13,648 nucleotides of DNA from an uncultured Bacilli bacterium (GCA_934131695.1 CAKOZV010000023.1:1-13648); one strand, 5' to 3'. Positions 5,864 to 13,617 are shown, counted from the first letter of the stretch. A program made the numbers and translations. Notes: generated by a model from the letters alone, not told the origin.

Positions 5864-7030
5864 GTGCAAGAGATAATTGATTTTTTAGCTAAGAAGGAAG
5901 TACTTATACTGTTTATTATTTTATTAGCAGCTATTTTACTATATATAATTCTATGGGTTATATCTTTCATAAAGAAGAAAGATGAGAAAAAAAAGTTAAA
6001 AACAAACACTCAAGAATTGACAAAATTAGCAGAAAAAGTAAAGATCTTAGAAAAAGAACAACAAGAAGCAGCTTTACCACCTGTCTTTAGAATAGAACAA
6101 GAAAAGGTAAGAGAAGCAATTACTCCTTTAGTAATGGAAGAGAAGAAAGAACCACCTAAGGTAGTAGTTAAAGAGACTTTTACTTCTCCTATTGCTATAG
6201 AGCCAGTTGTAACAGAAGTTATTGAACCAAAAAAGGAGGAGAATGTTATTACTAAAGAGATTAAATTAAATGATGATTCCATGTCTGAAGTTGAAATACT
6301 AGATGCTAATCCTAGTGAAATTACTTATAAGAATGAAGTATATACTAAGGAAGAAGCTAAGGAAGAGTTAAAGAGGCTTGAAAGACAATTAATTGAACAA
6401 GATAAGAAAGAAGAAAAACCTATCTTTGAACCAATTGAGGTTAAACCATTTAAGGAAGTTACTAATGATGAAGTTATTCCTGTATTAGATGAAATACTTG
6501 ATACTAAAGAGGATGAGGTTAAACAAGAGAATATCAGTTTAACTAATTTTGAAGAAGATCAAGAGCAAAATGCTATTATCAGTTTAGATGAGTTATTAAA
6601 AAGAGGTAAGACTATTACTCAAGATGAGATAATAAAACATGAAGATGATGGAAATGAACCTATCACTTTACAGGAGTTAGAAGCTAAGTGGAAGAAAGAC
6701 CAAGAAGTAGTAGCACTTAAAAATGATGGTGATATAGAGGTATTAGAGACAAAGAAAGAGGAAGCACCATTTAGTTATGAAGATATTAAAGTAGAAGCTC
6801 CTAAGGTAAAGATACCAACTATGGATGAGTTGTTCTCTAAATCTAAGACACCTTACAAACCAACACCAGTTATTAGTCCTATCTTTGGAATAGAAGAAGA
6901 TAAAATATCTAGTGATAATTCTCTTAAACTAGAAAATACGGCAAATTATGATAAGCTTGATGCCGAGATTAGAAAAACTAATGAATTCTTATCAAAACTT
7001 AAAGAATTACAAAAAAAGTTAGATAATTAA
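5864..7030 (+). CDS. Membrane-anchored acidic coiled-coil protein of unknown function
   Basis: I choose GTG 5864 (388 aa) because agaggtg (5850-5856) stands 7 bases before it; the ATG at 5858 would be only one base away. One membrane helix at about 12-34 is followed by a basic stretch, so the rest is probably cytoplasmic. A coiled coil lies at about 45-66, then a long Glu/Lys-rich, proline-containing region of low complexity, with a second helical part near 155-180 (EEAKEELKRLERQL). A hydrophobic island, VISPIFGI (336-343), stands out in the polar sequence and may be a binding motif. The end (about 355-388) is again coiled coil. The layout resembles membrane-tethered scaffold proteins of cell division or envelope assembly, but I recognise no family. 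Its last codons (LQKKLD) are repeated after the next gene. Confidence 0.8.
   Translation: MQEIIDFLAKKEVLILFIILLAAILLYIILWVISFIKKKDEKKKLKTNTQELTKLAEKVKILEKEQQEAALPPVFRIEQEKVREAITPLVMEEKKEPPKVVVKETFTSPIAIEPVVTEVIEPKKEENVITKEIKLNDDSMSEVEILDANPSEITYKNEVYTKEEAKEELKRLERQLIEQDKKEEKPIFEPIEVKPFKEVTNDEVIPVLDEILDTKEDEVKQENISLTNFEEDQEQNAIISLDELLKRGKTITQDEIIKHEDDGNEPITLQELEAKWKKDQEVVALKNDGDIEVLETKKEEAPFSYEDIKVEAPKVKIPTMDELFSKSKTPYKPTPVISPIFGIEEDKISSDNSLKLENTANYDKLDAEIRKTNEFLSKLKELQKKLDN
7006..7024 (+). repeat. Left copy of 19-bp direct repeat flanking the 893-aa gene
   Basis: The sequence attacaaaaaaagttagat encodes the last residues (LQKKLD) of the coiled-coil protein. The same 19 bases recur at 9740-9758. 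The left copy continues into AAT TAA, giving an LDN ending. Confidence 0.85.
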
Positions 7031-7053
7031 AAGATTTAATATGGGTGATTTAT

Positions 7054-9735
7054 ATGAATAATGAAAAAACAGGATTATTGTATAATATCAAGAAAAATCG
7101 AGTCTTAAAAAAACTAGCTTCTAAGCAAGATATAAATATTTATAGTAATTTAGACAGTACTTTAAAAAAGGATAAGGAAATTCAGTTATTAGCCTTACAA
7201 TGTGTAAAAGATGAAAAAGACTTTAATCTGTTTTCAGAAGACTTTTTACATGAAAATATTAGTAATTGTTCTGATGAAATTCAAAGAAATTTTACTAGTT
7301 GGACATATGGGATAGGTATAAAATATCTTTCTCAAAGTATGCAATATAAACTGGTAGAGGAAAATAATAGGTATTTTTCATTATTATCACCTGAAGATAG
7401 AAAAAAACTAGTTTTAAGGGATAATGAATTATTTAAAAAGTTATCTACTGCTGAGAAGATTGCTTTAATCAAAGATAATGCTGAATTAATATCTTTGTGT
7501 GACGAAATAACAATAAAAGAAAATATTAAAGATATCTCAGTTGAGACTGTTTTTTCATATGCTAAAATGAAAAATTTAGAATTAGATAAGTATTTGCGTC
7601 TGATGCAATTAAAATATGACTATAATAATCCAAAGGAGTATATGCTGGCTTTTTCTAAATATGCAAGTGATAAAACAGATAATGAACTGTTAGAGTTTTT
7701 AAAACATAGTACTACTACTGATACTCACTATGCAGATATATCACATCAAGAACGTGTCTACAAACTTAGAAATGATATATTTTTAGAAAATTTATCATAT
7801 GGTGACATGAGTAATTATACCCACTCAATCAACTTTAGTATACCTTTTATTGAAACAAAGTTTAAAGAATTATATGGTGAAGGAAAATGGAGTGAATATT
7901 CATCATTATTCAATGATAAGAATTTTGTTAATACCGATGATATTTTATTTTCTATTATTAATGGAAAAAATTCAATTGTTTTGAAAAATGATTCGAAGAA
8001 AGTTGTTGATTTTTTTAAGCTGATGGGTAAGAGTAATAAATCAGATTATGATAATGCTGCTTTATATAATGAATTTTACGATTTGGTTGCTAATACATAT
8101 GGTAAAGAAGCGTTATACTTTTTAAAAGAAAGACCGGGACTTAATTATTCTGATATTAGTAATATTGAAATTTTTAATCCTAACGTTTTAAATAATTTCA
8201 GAAAAGGATTTATAGATGACTTATTAAGCTATAATTTTGGTGGTTATACAAATGAATTAATAGAAATCTGTAATAATCCTGAAGAGTTAAAATCTTTTAA
8301 GTTATTATATGATAGATTTTCGACAAAACTAGGAGAAAATGTTGAAACCATGTTGCTTACTTTTTCAAGATATGATGAGTATAAAGAAATTTTACAAGAG
8401 GCTACGACTACGGATATTAAAGATGCTTCAACTCTTGAAAAAATTGATGCTTTATGTATGTGGCCTAAAAATATTTTAAATGTTAAACATGTTTCAGAAT
8501 TAGATGGTTTGGAAGGAAAATTCTCTTCCTTTATGGAAAAGTATGCAGAATGGTCACCAGAAGTTAATGAAGTTTTTGAATTCAAAAATCCTTATGACTC
8601 TCAAGTCTTCTATAGATTCACCATGGATGAATTGTACAATATAAAAGGGTATGTTGCTGAAAATAATGATAATCTTAAAAAAGATAGTATATTGTTGAGT
8701 AATATTTTAAATAAAATTGATAGTAATTTATATTGGTTTTTAATAGAATATAAAAATCATGACGGAAATTTAACTAATTGTTTTGAAAATTTATATGAAT
8801 TATTAAATGACGCTAGAGAATACTCAATGGAATATTTTAGAAATCATGTTGTTACTGATAAAGAATATATTGATAATAAAATTGCTACTCATTCAGATGA
8901 TGTAGAAAGTATGTCAATTTATGGTTTAGAGGTATATGATTTAGGTAAAATGAAGGTCAACTTTGCTAGTCATAATTATGATATGAATAATTCGGTTTCA
9001 AAAGAAAATTTTTTAAAAATGCAAAAAGAGTATTTAACTTATGATTCAAAATCTAGTATTTCTACAATATCAGCTTATCCAGTTGTTGGTGCAAATACAG
9101 ATTTTAGTAGTAATAGATATATTTTTTGGGACTTTAATGATAATATTGTTATGAATCTATTTGCTAGATCTGAAAATTCTGCTGGTAGAGACGGTGTTGT
9201 TAGTTGGCAACCAAAACGAATTGTCTCTGGTGGCAATTCGAATTGTTCATTAAATGAGTTTCAAAATATTCCAGACGGGAGTATAGGTGGAGAAATAGCT
9301 TTTTATCGAAGAAAAAGGAATCATGATGCAATTGAAAATGAAAAGTATGGTGGTAAGATAATTCCAGATGCTGTTACTGGTTCTATTTCACCTGAAACTT
9401 TGGATGCAGCTAATGGTCGTTTTGGTAAAAATATTCCTATTATTTTGGAAAGAGGTTCTTTAAGTTCTGAAGAAAAGAAAAATAATGTAAGAAGAAAAAT
9501 TGTAGAAACTTATTTGGAAATGGATAAAGAGAATAAGATAAAAGGTAAAAATTATCATGTTCCTTCTAATTTAGCTGAAATAGTCAATCAAGAGTTATTA
9601 TGGGTTAATCAAAATCAAAGTAAGGATTTGGTTTCTTACTACAGTTCGTTACAATCATATATAAATGAAAAAAGTAGTCAACCTAATAAAATTGAAAATC
9701 AAGATATAGTTATAAGAGAGACTTCTATTAAGTAG
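7054..9735 (+). CDS. Large unrecognised protein, probably cytoplasmic, on an apparent inserted cassette
   Basis: The start is ATG 7054 (893 aa): gggtga at 7043-7048 is correctly spaced for it, whereas the in-frame GTG at 7045 lies inside that site. There is no signal peptide and no obvious membrane helix. The first two thirds are rich in Asn, Lys, Leu and Glu and look helical, possibly helical repeats (for example LSPEDRKKLVLRDNELFKKL followed by LSTAEKIALIKDNAELISL, about 110-150). The last quarter looks alpha/beta and is more conserved in feel: SIGGEIAFYRRKR near 743-755, a GGKIIPDAVTGSISPETLDA stretch, and FGKNIPIILERG near 790-801. I do not recognise a family or catalytic motif. Codons appear more T-rich (ttt, aat, att) than in the neighbouring core genes. 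The whole gene sits between two copies of a 19-bp repeat, which supports insertion. Confidence 0.85.
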   Translation: MNNEKTGLLYNIKKNRVLKKLASKQDINIYSNLDSTLKKDKEIQLLALQCVKDEKDFNLFSEDFLHENISNCSDEIQRNFTSWTYGIGIKYLSQSMQYKLVEENNRYFSLLSPEDRKKLVLRDNELFKKLSTAEKIALIKDNAELISLCDEITIKENIKDISVETVFSYAKMKNLELDKYLRLMQLKYDYNNPKEYMLAFSKYASDKTDNELLEFLKHSTTTDTHYADISHQERVYKLRNDIFLENLSYGDMSNYTHSINFSIPFIETKFKELYGEGKWSEYSSLFNDKNFVNTDDILFSIINGKNSIVLKNDSKKVVDFFKLMGKSNKSDYDNAALYNEFYDLVANTYGKEALYFLKERPGLNYSDISNIEIFNPNVLNNFRKGFIDDLLSYNFGGYTNELIEICNNPEELKSFKLLYDRFSTKLGENVETMLLTFSRYDEYKEILQEATTTDIKDASTLEKIDALCMWPKNILNVKHVSELDGLEGKFSSFMEKYAEWSPEVNEVFEFKNPYDSQVFYRFTMDELYNIKGYVAENNDNLKKDSILLSNILNKIDSNLYWFLIEYKNHDGNLTNCFENLYELLNDAREYSMEYFRNHVVTDKEYIDNKIATHSDDVESMSIYGLEVYDLGKMKVNFASHNYDMNNSVSKENFLKMQKEYLTYDSKSSISTISAYPVVGANTDFSSNRYIFWDFNDNIVMNLFARSENSAGRDGVVSWQPKRIVSGGNSNCSLNEFQNIPDGSIGGEIAFYRRKRNHDAIENEKYGGKIIPDAVTGSISPETLDAANGRFGKNIPIILERGSLSSEEKKNNVRRKIVETYLEMDKENKIKGKNYHVPSNLAEIVNQELLWVNQNQSKDLVSYYSSLQSYINEKSSQPNKIENQDIVIRETSIK

Positions 9736-9739
9736 GTGT

Positions 9740-9758
9740 ATTACAAAAAAAGTTAGAT
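9740..9758 (+). repeat. Right copy of 19-bp direct repeat flanking the 893-aa gene
   Basis: This is identical to 7006-7024. Here it reads LQKKLD followed directly by TAA (9759-9761), so it looks like the original 3' end of the coiled-coil gene left downstream of the insertion. The 91-base gap from 9736 to 9826 holds this repeat, then an ordinary leader with a strong ribosome site (gaaggag, 9812-9818). No clear promoter is seen. Confidence 0.85.
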
Positions 9759-9826
9759 TAAGATAGAAAGATTTATTGCTATTTAAGTGATGGGGTAGTT
9801 AAGGTATATATGAAGGAGATATTTCT

Positions 9827-10630
9827 ATGAAAAAAAATTTAATAATATTTTTAATAGTTTTACTAATATTTGGTGGTGGTGTTTATGGTTTTTATAGTTA
9901 TAAGTCATCAACAACTAAAAAAACCGCTAATTTAAATAAACAAATAAAAAAATTAAAAAATACGGTGAGTGATTTAGAAAAGGAAGCTAGCAATTTAGAA
10001 AAACAGGTTAATGATAATGACAAATGTAGTACTTGTAATAGCACGTGTAATGTTACTGTAAATAATGATAAGGGACAATTAATTACTGAGGAGCTAAGTG
10101 GTATGGATGTACTTTATGTAACTGATGCTATTAAGAAAGATGATTATTATACTTTAAAAGGTGTTATCTACACAGCTTATACTTTGACTGATCAGGAAGT
10201 AAATGATATGGTGAAAAACGGTACTTATACTGTTAATAATAAAACTTTTACTGTTAAATATAATAAGAAAGATAATAGTTATGGATTATATGAGGAAAAA
10301 GACAATTATCAAATGTATAAAATAGTTAAAGTTGGTAGTTATTATTATATGGAATCACAGGCACAAGTAGATAATGTGTGGAAAAAGACAAACATACATA
10401 AAGAAATTGTTGTTTCTTCTAATACTCCTGTTACTATTGGTTATGATACTTCTAGTCGTTATAAAATTGCCGATGATGTCTTTAAAAATTTTAAATCACC
10501 TACTACTATTCCTGATACTACTAATCCACCTTTTTATTATTCCTTTAAATTTAATTTTAAAGATGGTAAGTGTGTAGGTTTATATAATGTAATTACAGGT
10601 ATACCAAAAGGAACTGACTATCCATATTAG
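9827..10630 (+). CDS. Membrane-anchored extracytoplasmic protein with a Cys cluster, function unknown
   Basis: The 267-aa protein starts at ATG 9827 with gaaggag nearby. Residues 4-23 form one membrane helix or uncleaved signal anchor. A coiled coil follows at about 35-62 (LNKQIKKLKNTVSDLEKE). Then comes CSTCNSTC (C67, C70, C74), a short cysteine cluster that could bind metal or form disulfides outside the cell. The remaining 190 residues are Tyr-, Asn- and Thr-rich with beta-strand character, typical of a small exported domain. The final part ends near GKCVGLYNVITGIPKGTDYPY. No lipobox is present. I recognise no family. It is closed by a strong terminator, so it is the last gene of its transcript; it lies outside the repeat-bounded cassette. 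Confidence 0.8.
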   Translation: MKKNLIIFLIVLLIFGGGVYGFYSYKSSTTKKTANLNKQIKKLKNTVSDLEKEASNLEKQVNDNDKCSTCNSTCNVTVNNDKGQLITEELSGMDVLYVTDAIKKDDYYTLKGVIYTAYTLTDQEVNDMVKNGTYTVNNKTFTVKYNKKDNSYGLYEEKDNYQMYKIVKVGSYYYMESQAQVDNVWKKTNIHKEIVVSSNTPVTIGYDTSSRYKIADDVFKNFKSPTTIPDTTNPPFYYSFKFNFKDGKCVGLYNVITGIPKGTDYPY

Positions 10631-10638
10631 TTTAATTT

Positions 10639-10662
10639 AGAACTTGAATAAGTTCTTTTTTT
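10639..10662 (+). terminator. Rho-independent terminator
   Basis: agaactt (10639-10645), loop gaat, aagttct (10650-10656), then a run of T through 10662. This is a perfect 7-bp stem with a 4-nt loop and seven T in a row (10656-10662), 9 bases past the stop codon. Confidence 0.9.
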
Positions 10663-10672
10663 AGTTTATACT
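10644..10672 (+). promoter_or_regulatory. Promoter of the dnaB operon, overlapping the terminator
   Basis: TTGAAT at 10644-10649 and TATACT at 10667-10672 are 17 bases apart, a strong promoter match. The -35 lies in the loop and stem of the preceding terminator. Transcription would begin about 10679, the first base of the gggagg ribosome site, giving a leader of only about 13 bases. Confidence 0.65.
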
Positions 10673-10691
10673 TTTTAAGGGAGGTCTTATT

Positions 10692-11999
10692 ATGAAGAAT
10701 TTAACTATCTTACCGGCTGATCAATATATCGTTATTAATAAAACAGTTCTTCATAGTGAAGACCGTAAACTTTTAACAATGCTTTATCAACCAATTATTG
10801 GTTATACTGCTGTTAGTTTGTATTTTGCCTTAGTAGATGATCTTGATTCTCTAAACCAAATGAGTGAGGACTTAAATCATCATCATTTGATGGCTACTAT
10901 GCAATTAAAACTTGAAGATATTATGATTGCTAGAGAAAAACTAGAGGCAGTTGGTCTTATTAAGACTTATATTAAAAAAGGAAATGTTAATCATTATGTT
11001 TATCTTTTGTTTTCTCCTATTTCTGCTAGTGAGTTTTTTCATCACCCCATACTAAATATTGTCCTATATAATAACATAGGTAAAAAAGAATATGCTAAAA
11101 GACAGGAAATATTTCAAGTTCCAAAGATTAGTTTAAAAGACTATGAAGATGTTAGTTCTTCTTTTGATGAAGTGTTTGAAAGTAGTAATTTAAAACCATT
11201 TGAAGTTTTGGATATTATCGAAGAGAGAAAAGAAGCTAAGATTACATCTAAAAGAGTGATTGATTTCAATCTATTAATAAGTTCTATTCCAGGATCGATT
11301 ATATCTAGTAGATGTTTTACAGAAGATGTAAAAGAATTAATTAACTCGCTAGCCTTAGTTTATAACTTTGATACTACTAATATGGCAGGACTAGTACAGT
11401 CATCTATCAATGAAAAGGGACTGGTTGATAGAACTTTACTAAGAAAGAGTTGTAGAAACTACTATCAGTTTGATCATGCTGGTAGTCTTCCAACACTTAT
11501 TTATCAAAGACAACCGGAATTTTTAAAGAAACCAGAAGGAGATAATTCTAAATGGGCTAAGATGGCTTATACCTTTGAAAATACTTCTCCTTATGACTAT
11601 TTAAAGAGTAAACAAAAAGGAGCAGAACCTACTAAACGAGATTTAAAACTTATCGAAGACTTGATGATAGAACAGAAACTATCATCAGGAGTAGTTAATG
11701 TGTTGATATCATATGCTTTAAAACTTAATAATCAAAAACTAAATAGAAGCTATTTAGAAACTATAGCTGGTCAGTGGAAAAGACTTAATATTGAAACAGT
11801 TGAAGAAGCGATGCGTCTTACTGAAAAAGAATATAAGAAGATGAAGAAGATAGCTATTTCTACTAATACTAATAAGAATAGTAAAGTGGCTAGTAAACAA
11901 AAAGAAATACTTCCTGATTGGTTTAATGAGGATTTAAAAACTAATTCAATGGATAGTAAGGAAAAAGAAGAGATGGATACATTGTTATCATCATTTTAG
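10692..11999 (+). CDS. dnaB: Replication initiation / membrane attachment protein DnaB (DnaB/DnaD family)
   Basis: The 435-aa protein starts at ATG 10692 behind gggagg (10679-10684). Its N-terminal half begins with the typical primosome pattern (LTILPADQYIVINKTVLHSE, then LTMLYQPIIGYTAVSLYFAL) and forms the winged-helix domain. A C-terminal DnaD-like domain lies at about 300-385, including the family signature NRSYLETIAGQWKRLNIETV near 352-371. The last 45 residues are a polar tail. In Bacillus this protein acts with DnaD and DnaI to load the replicative helicase DnaC at the origin; it is not the E. coli DnaB helicase. Length is close to the Bacillus protein (about 470). In many Bacilli dnaI follows directly; here a thymidine kinase starts 15 bases downstream. 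Confidence 0.9.
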   Translation: MKNLTILPADQYIVINKTVLHSEDRKLLTMLYQPIIGYTAVSLYFALVDDLDSLNQMSEDLNHHHLMATMQLKLEDIMIAREKLEAVGLIKTYIKKGNVNHYVYLLFSPISASEFFHHPILNIVLYNNIGKKEYAKRQEIFQVPKISLKDYEDVSSSFDEVFESSNLKPFEVLDIIEERKEAKITSKRVIDFNLLISSIPGSIISSRCFTEDVKELINSLALVYNFDTTNMAGLVQSSINEKGLVDRTLLRKSCRNYYQFDHAGSLPTLIYQRQPEFLKKPEGDNSKWAKMAYTFENTSPYDYLKSKQKGAEPTKRDLKLIEDLMIEQKLSSGVVNVLISYALKLNNQKLNRSYLETIAGQWKRLNIETVEEAMRLTEKEYKKMKKIAISTNTNKNSKVASKQKEILPDWFNEDLKTNSMDSKEKEEMDTLLSSF

Positions 12000-12014
12000 A
12001 AAGAAGGATTGAAA

Positions 12015-12638
12015 ATGCAAGAGGATTTATCATTTTATTACAGTGCTATGAAAGGTGGCAAAACAACTAGAATCTTTCAAAAAATTCATGATTTGGAAGA
12101 GAATGGGCAAACAGTATTATTAATTAAACCTAAGGTTGATACTAAAGGTGATGATTATATTATTAATAGGAAAGGTGAAAGTAGGAAGGTCGATATATTG
12201 CTTGGCAGAGACAACAGAATATTAACAACCGATAATATAGATAATATATTGCTTTGTGATCATATAATTGTTGATGAAGTACAGTTTTTAACTAGAGAAC
12301 AAATAGAAGAATTGTGGATGATAAATAAAAGAGCAAGTGTTAAAGTCTCTTGTTATGGATTGAAAACTAACTTTAAAGGGGAGTTGTTTGATGGTAGTGC
12401 TAGATTAATGGCTCTTGCTGATAATATTGTAGAGCTTGAGACTAATTCTTTATGTCTTTGTGGCGAAAAAGCTAAGTTTAATGCTAGAAAAATAGATGGT
12501 GAATTTACCTTTAATGGAGAAGAAATTGAAATAGATGGTGCTAATAAAAAAATAGAATATGTTCCTTTATGTGGAGCCTGTTATTACAAAAAGGTTTATA
12601 CTAAAAAGAAAAAAGTAAAAGAGGGGATTGATGAATAA
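12015..12638 (+). CDS. tdk: Thymidine kinase (E. coli-like type II)
   Basis: The 207-aa protein phosphorylates thymidine with ATP to dTMP in the salvage pathway. The start is ATG 12015, 6 bases after aagaagga; the in-frame TTG at 12009 directly abuts that site. The P-loop is SAMKGGKT (10-17), the catalytic Glu is E88 in IIVDEVQFLT, and the lasso/thymidine-binding region contains CYGLKTNFKGELFDGSARL (113-131). Cysteines at 147-149 and 186-189 suit the structural zinc site. The FYYSAM P-loop and the CYGL(K/R)T stretch match the E. coli enzyme rather than the Bacillus form (GSMFSGKS, AGLDQDFRG). This suggests either an old lineage difference or transfer. It is co-transcribed with dnaB, and its stop codon overlaps the next start (TAATG). 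Confidence 0.93.
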   Translation: MQEDLSFYYSAMKGGKTTRIFQKIHDLEENGQTVLLIKPKVDTKGDDYIINRKGESRKVDILLGRDNRILTTDNIDNILLCDHIIVDEVQFLTREQIEELWMINKRASVKVSCYGLKTNFKGELFDGSARLMALADNIVELETNSLCLCGEKAKFNARKIDGEFTFNGEEIEIDGANKKIEYVPLCGACYYKKVYTKKKKVKEGIDE

Positions 12639-13546
12639 TGAAATTAAGAGGTGGTAATTTGAAAGAAGTAGAAGTAGAATATAAGTTGCTATCAGAATAC
12701 CATTTTTTTGGTGATGAAAGACGACAAAATATTGTTAAAAAACTTGAAAAGTTATATTTAGAGCTTCAAGAAAAGAGTAAAAAAATAGATGTGAAACCTT
12801 TTCCACAAAATGATGGAAAGGTAGAAATACTTCCTGGTATGATTAGTCACAAATGCTCTAATTCTTTAGAATCGTTGAAAGGAATATCTCAGTATGGAAT
12901 TCTAGCTAGTGAATGGTTTGGAAAAATAGAGAGCGAAAAAGAAGGCGTTTTTTGTGCTTTTGTTAGTAAAATACATCAAGAAGATGGTTTGGATGATTTA
13001 AAAAAACAAAGTATTGCTAAAAAATTAAATCTTAGAGATTTGAAATTCGAAAATGGAAAAGTTCTATTATTCTTTGATAGTACAAATCCTATTTTTAAAC
13101 AATTATTGCATTTAGACTATTTTGAATATGAAAAAGTTAAGCAGCAAAGTCCTGAGAAAATTACAGAAATGTATTCAGAAGAAGAGATAGAATTATTTGA
13201 TCAAGTAATTGAGCCCTTTTCTCCTTATGGCAAAGTTTTTCATGTAGAAGGTATGTTACCACAGTGTGATTGGTCTGCAATTCCGGGAGGAATTCCTTCA
13301 AGTTTAGTAAATGGGATTTGTACCAAAAGCGAGAATTATGATAGTGAATATATAGAGTCGATTGCAAATTTGTTTCCAAATGCTACTATCTTCAATGGAA
13401 GTTTAGAAATATTGCATCTTCCTAAACGAAAAGATAATACTCAGGAATTAATAAGAGAAACATTACAAGAAAAAGATGCAGTGTTATTAGATGATATGAA
13501 ACAAACTAATGAAGAAAAAGAAACTATTAGTTTAAGAAGAAGATAA
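12638..13546 (+). CDS. Unrecognised 302-aa protein, remote ADP-ribosyltransferase-like motif
   Basis: The ATG at 12638 shares one base with the thymidine kinase stop (TAATG), implying translational coupling. A TTG at 12659 with aagagg 7 bases upstream is a good alternative start (295 aa). There is no membrane segment or signal, so it is probably cytoplasmic. The first 60 residues look helical. From 65 comes LPGMISHKCSNSLESLKGIS followed by a QYGILASEWFG stretch. The order His, Ser-rich turn, helix, GI(L) resembles the opening of ADP-ribosyltransferase/KptA-like folds (HGT...SI...GI), but the Gly-Thr is replaced by Lys-Cys and I cannot place the other catalytic residues. A second conserved-looking stretch is IPGGIPSSLVNGI (215-227). 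The last 40 residues are charged and probably disordered. The family is unknown to me. Confidence 0.8.
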   Translation: MKLRGGNLKEVEVEYKLLSEYHFFGDERRQNIVKKLEKLYLELQEKSKKIDVKPFPQNDGKVEILPGMISHKCSNSLESLKGISQYGILASEWFGKIESEKEGVFCAFVSKIHQEDGLDDLKKQSIAKKLNLRDLKFENGKVLLFFDSTNPIFKQLLHLDYFEYEKVKQQSPEKITEMYSEEEIELFDQVIEPFSPYGKVFHVEGMLPQCDWSAIPGGIPSSLVNGICTKSENYDSEYIESIANLFPNATIFNGSLEILHLPKRKDNTQELIRETLQEKDAVLLDDMKQTNEEKETISLRRR

Positions 13547-13576
13547 TAGGTAAATTAGAAACTATTCTATAGAGTC

Positions 13577-13603
13577 TGTAAATAAATCTGTGTAAATAAA
13601 TCT
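13577..13603. repeat. Two copies of a 13-bp direct repeat
   Basis: tgtaaataaatct occurs at 13577-13589 and 13591-13603, one base apart. It lies directly upstream of the -10 element of the last promoter and could be a regulator site or a replication slippage product. Confidence 0.7.
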
Positions 13604-13617
13604 CTCCATGATACAAT
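13589..13617 (+). promoter_or_regulatory. Extended -10 promoter for the gene starting at 13641
   Basis: TACAAT at 13612-13617 is preceded by TG at 13609-13610, forming an extended -10 element. The -35 position (13589-13594, tgtgta) is poor, which an extended -10 can compensate for. The start would be about 13624, at the edge of the ribosome site. Confidence 0.5.

Noticed and set aside
5731..6009. Minus-strand ORF spanning the divergent intergenic region
   Set aside because: It overlaps two better supported genes and their ribosome sites, and its sequence is antisense to the membrane helix of the plus-strand gene.
6010..6282. 90-codon minus-strand ORF, Ser/Thr-rich
   Set aside because: It is the antisense shadow of the Glu/Lys-rich linker of the coiled-coil protein.
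7045..7053. GTG start for the 893-aa gene
   Set aside because: The GTG lies within the gggtga ribosome site that properly serves the ATG at 7054.
8244..8585. 113-codon minus-strand ORF inside the 893-aa gene
   Set aside because: It lies wholly within a long, well-initiated gene on the other strand, with no ribosome site or recognisable product.
13161..13379. 72-codon minus-strand ORF
   Set aside because: It is antisense to the 302-aa gene, with no start signal or product likeness.
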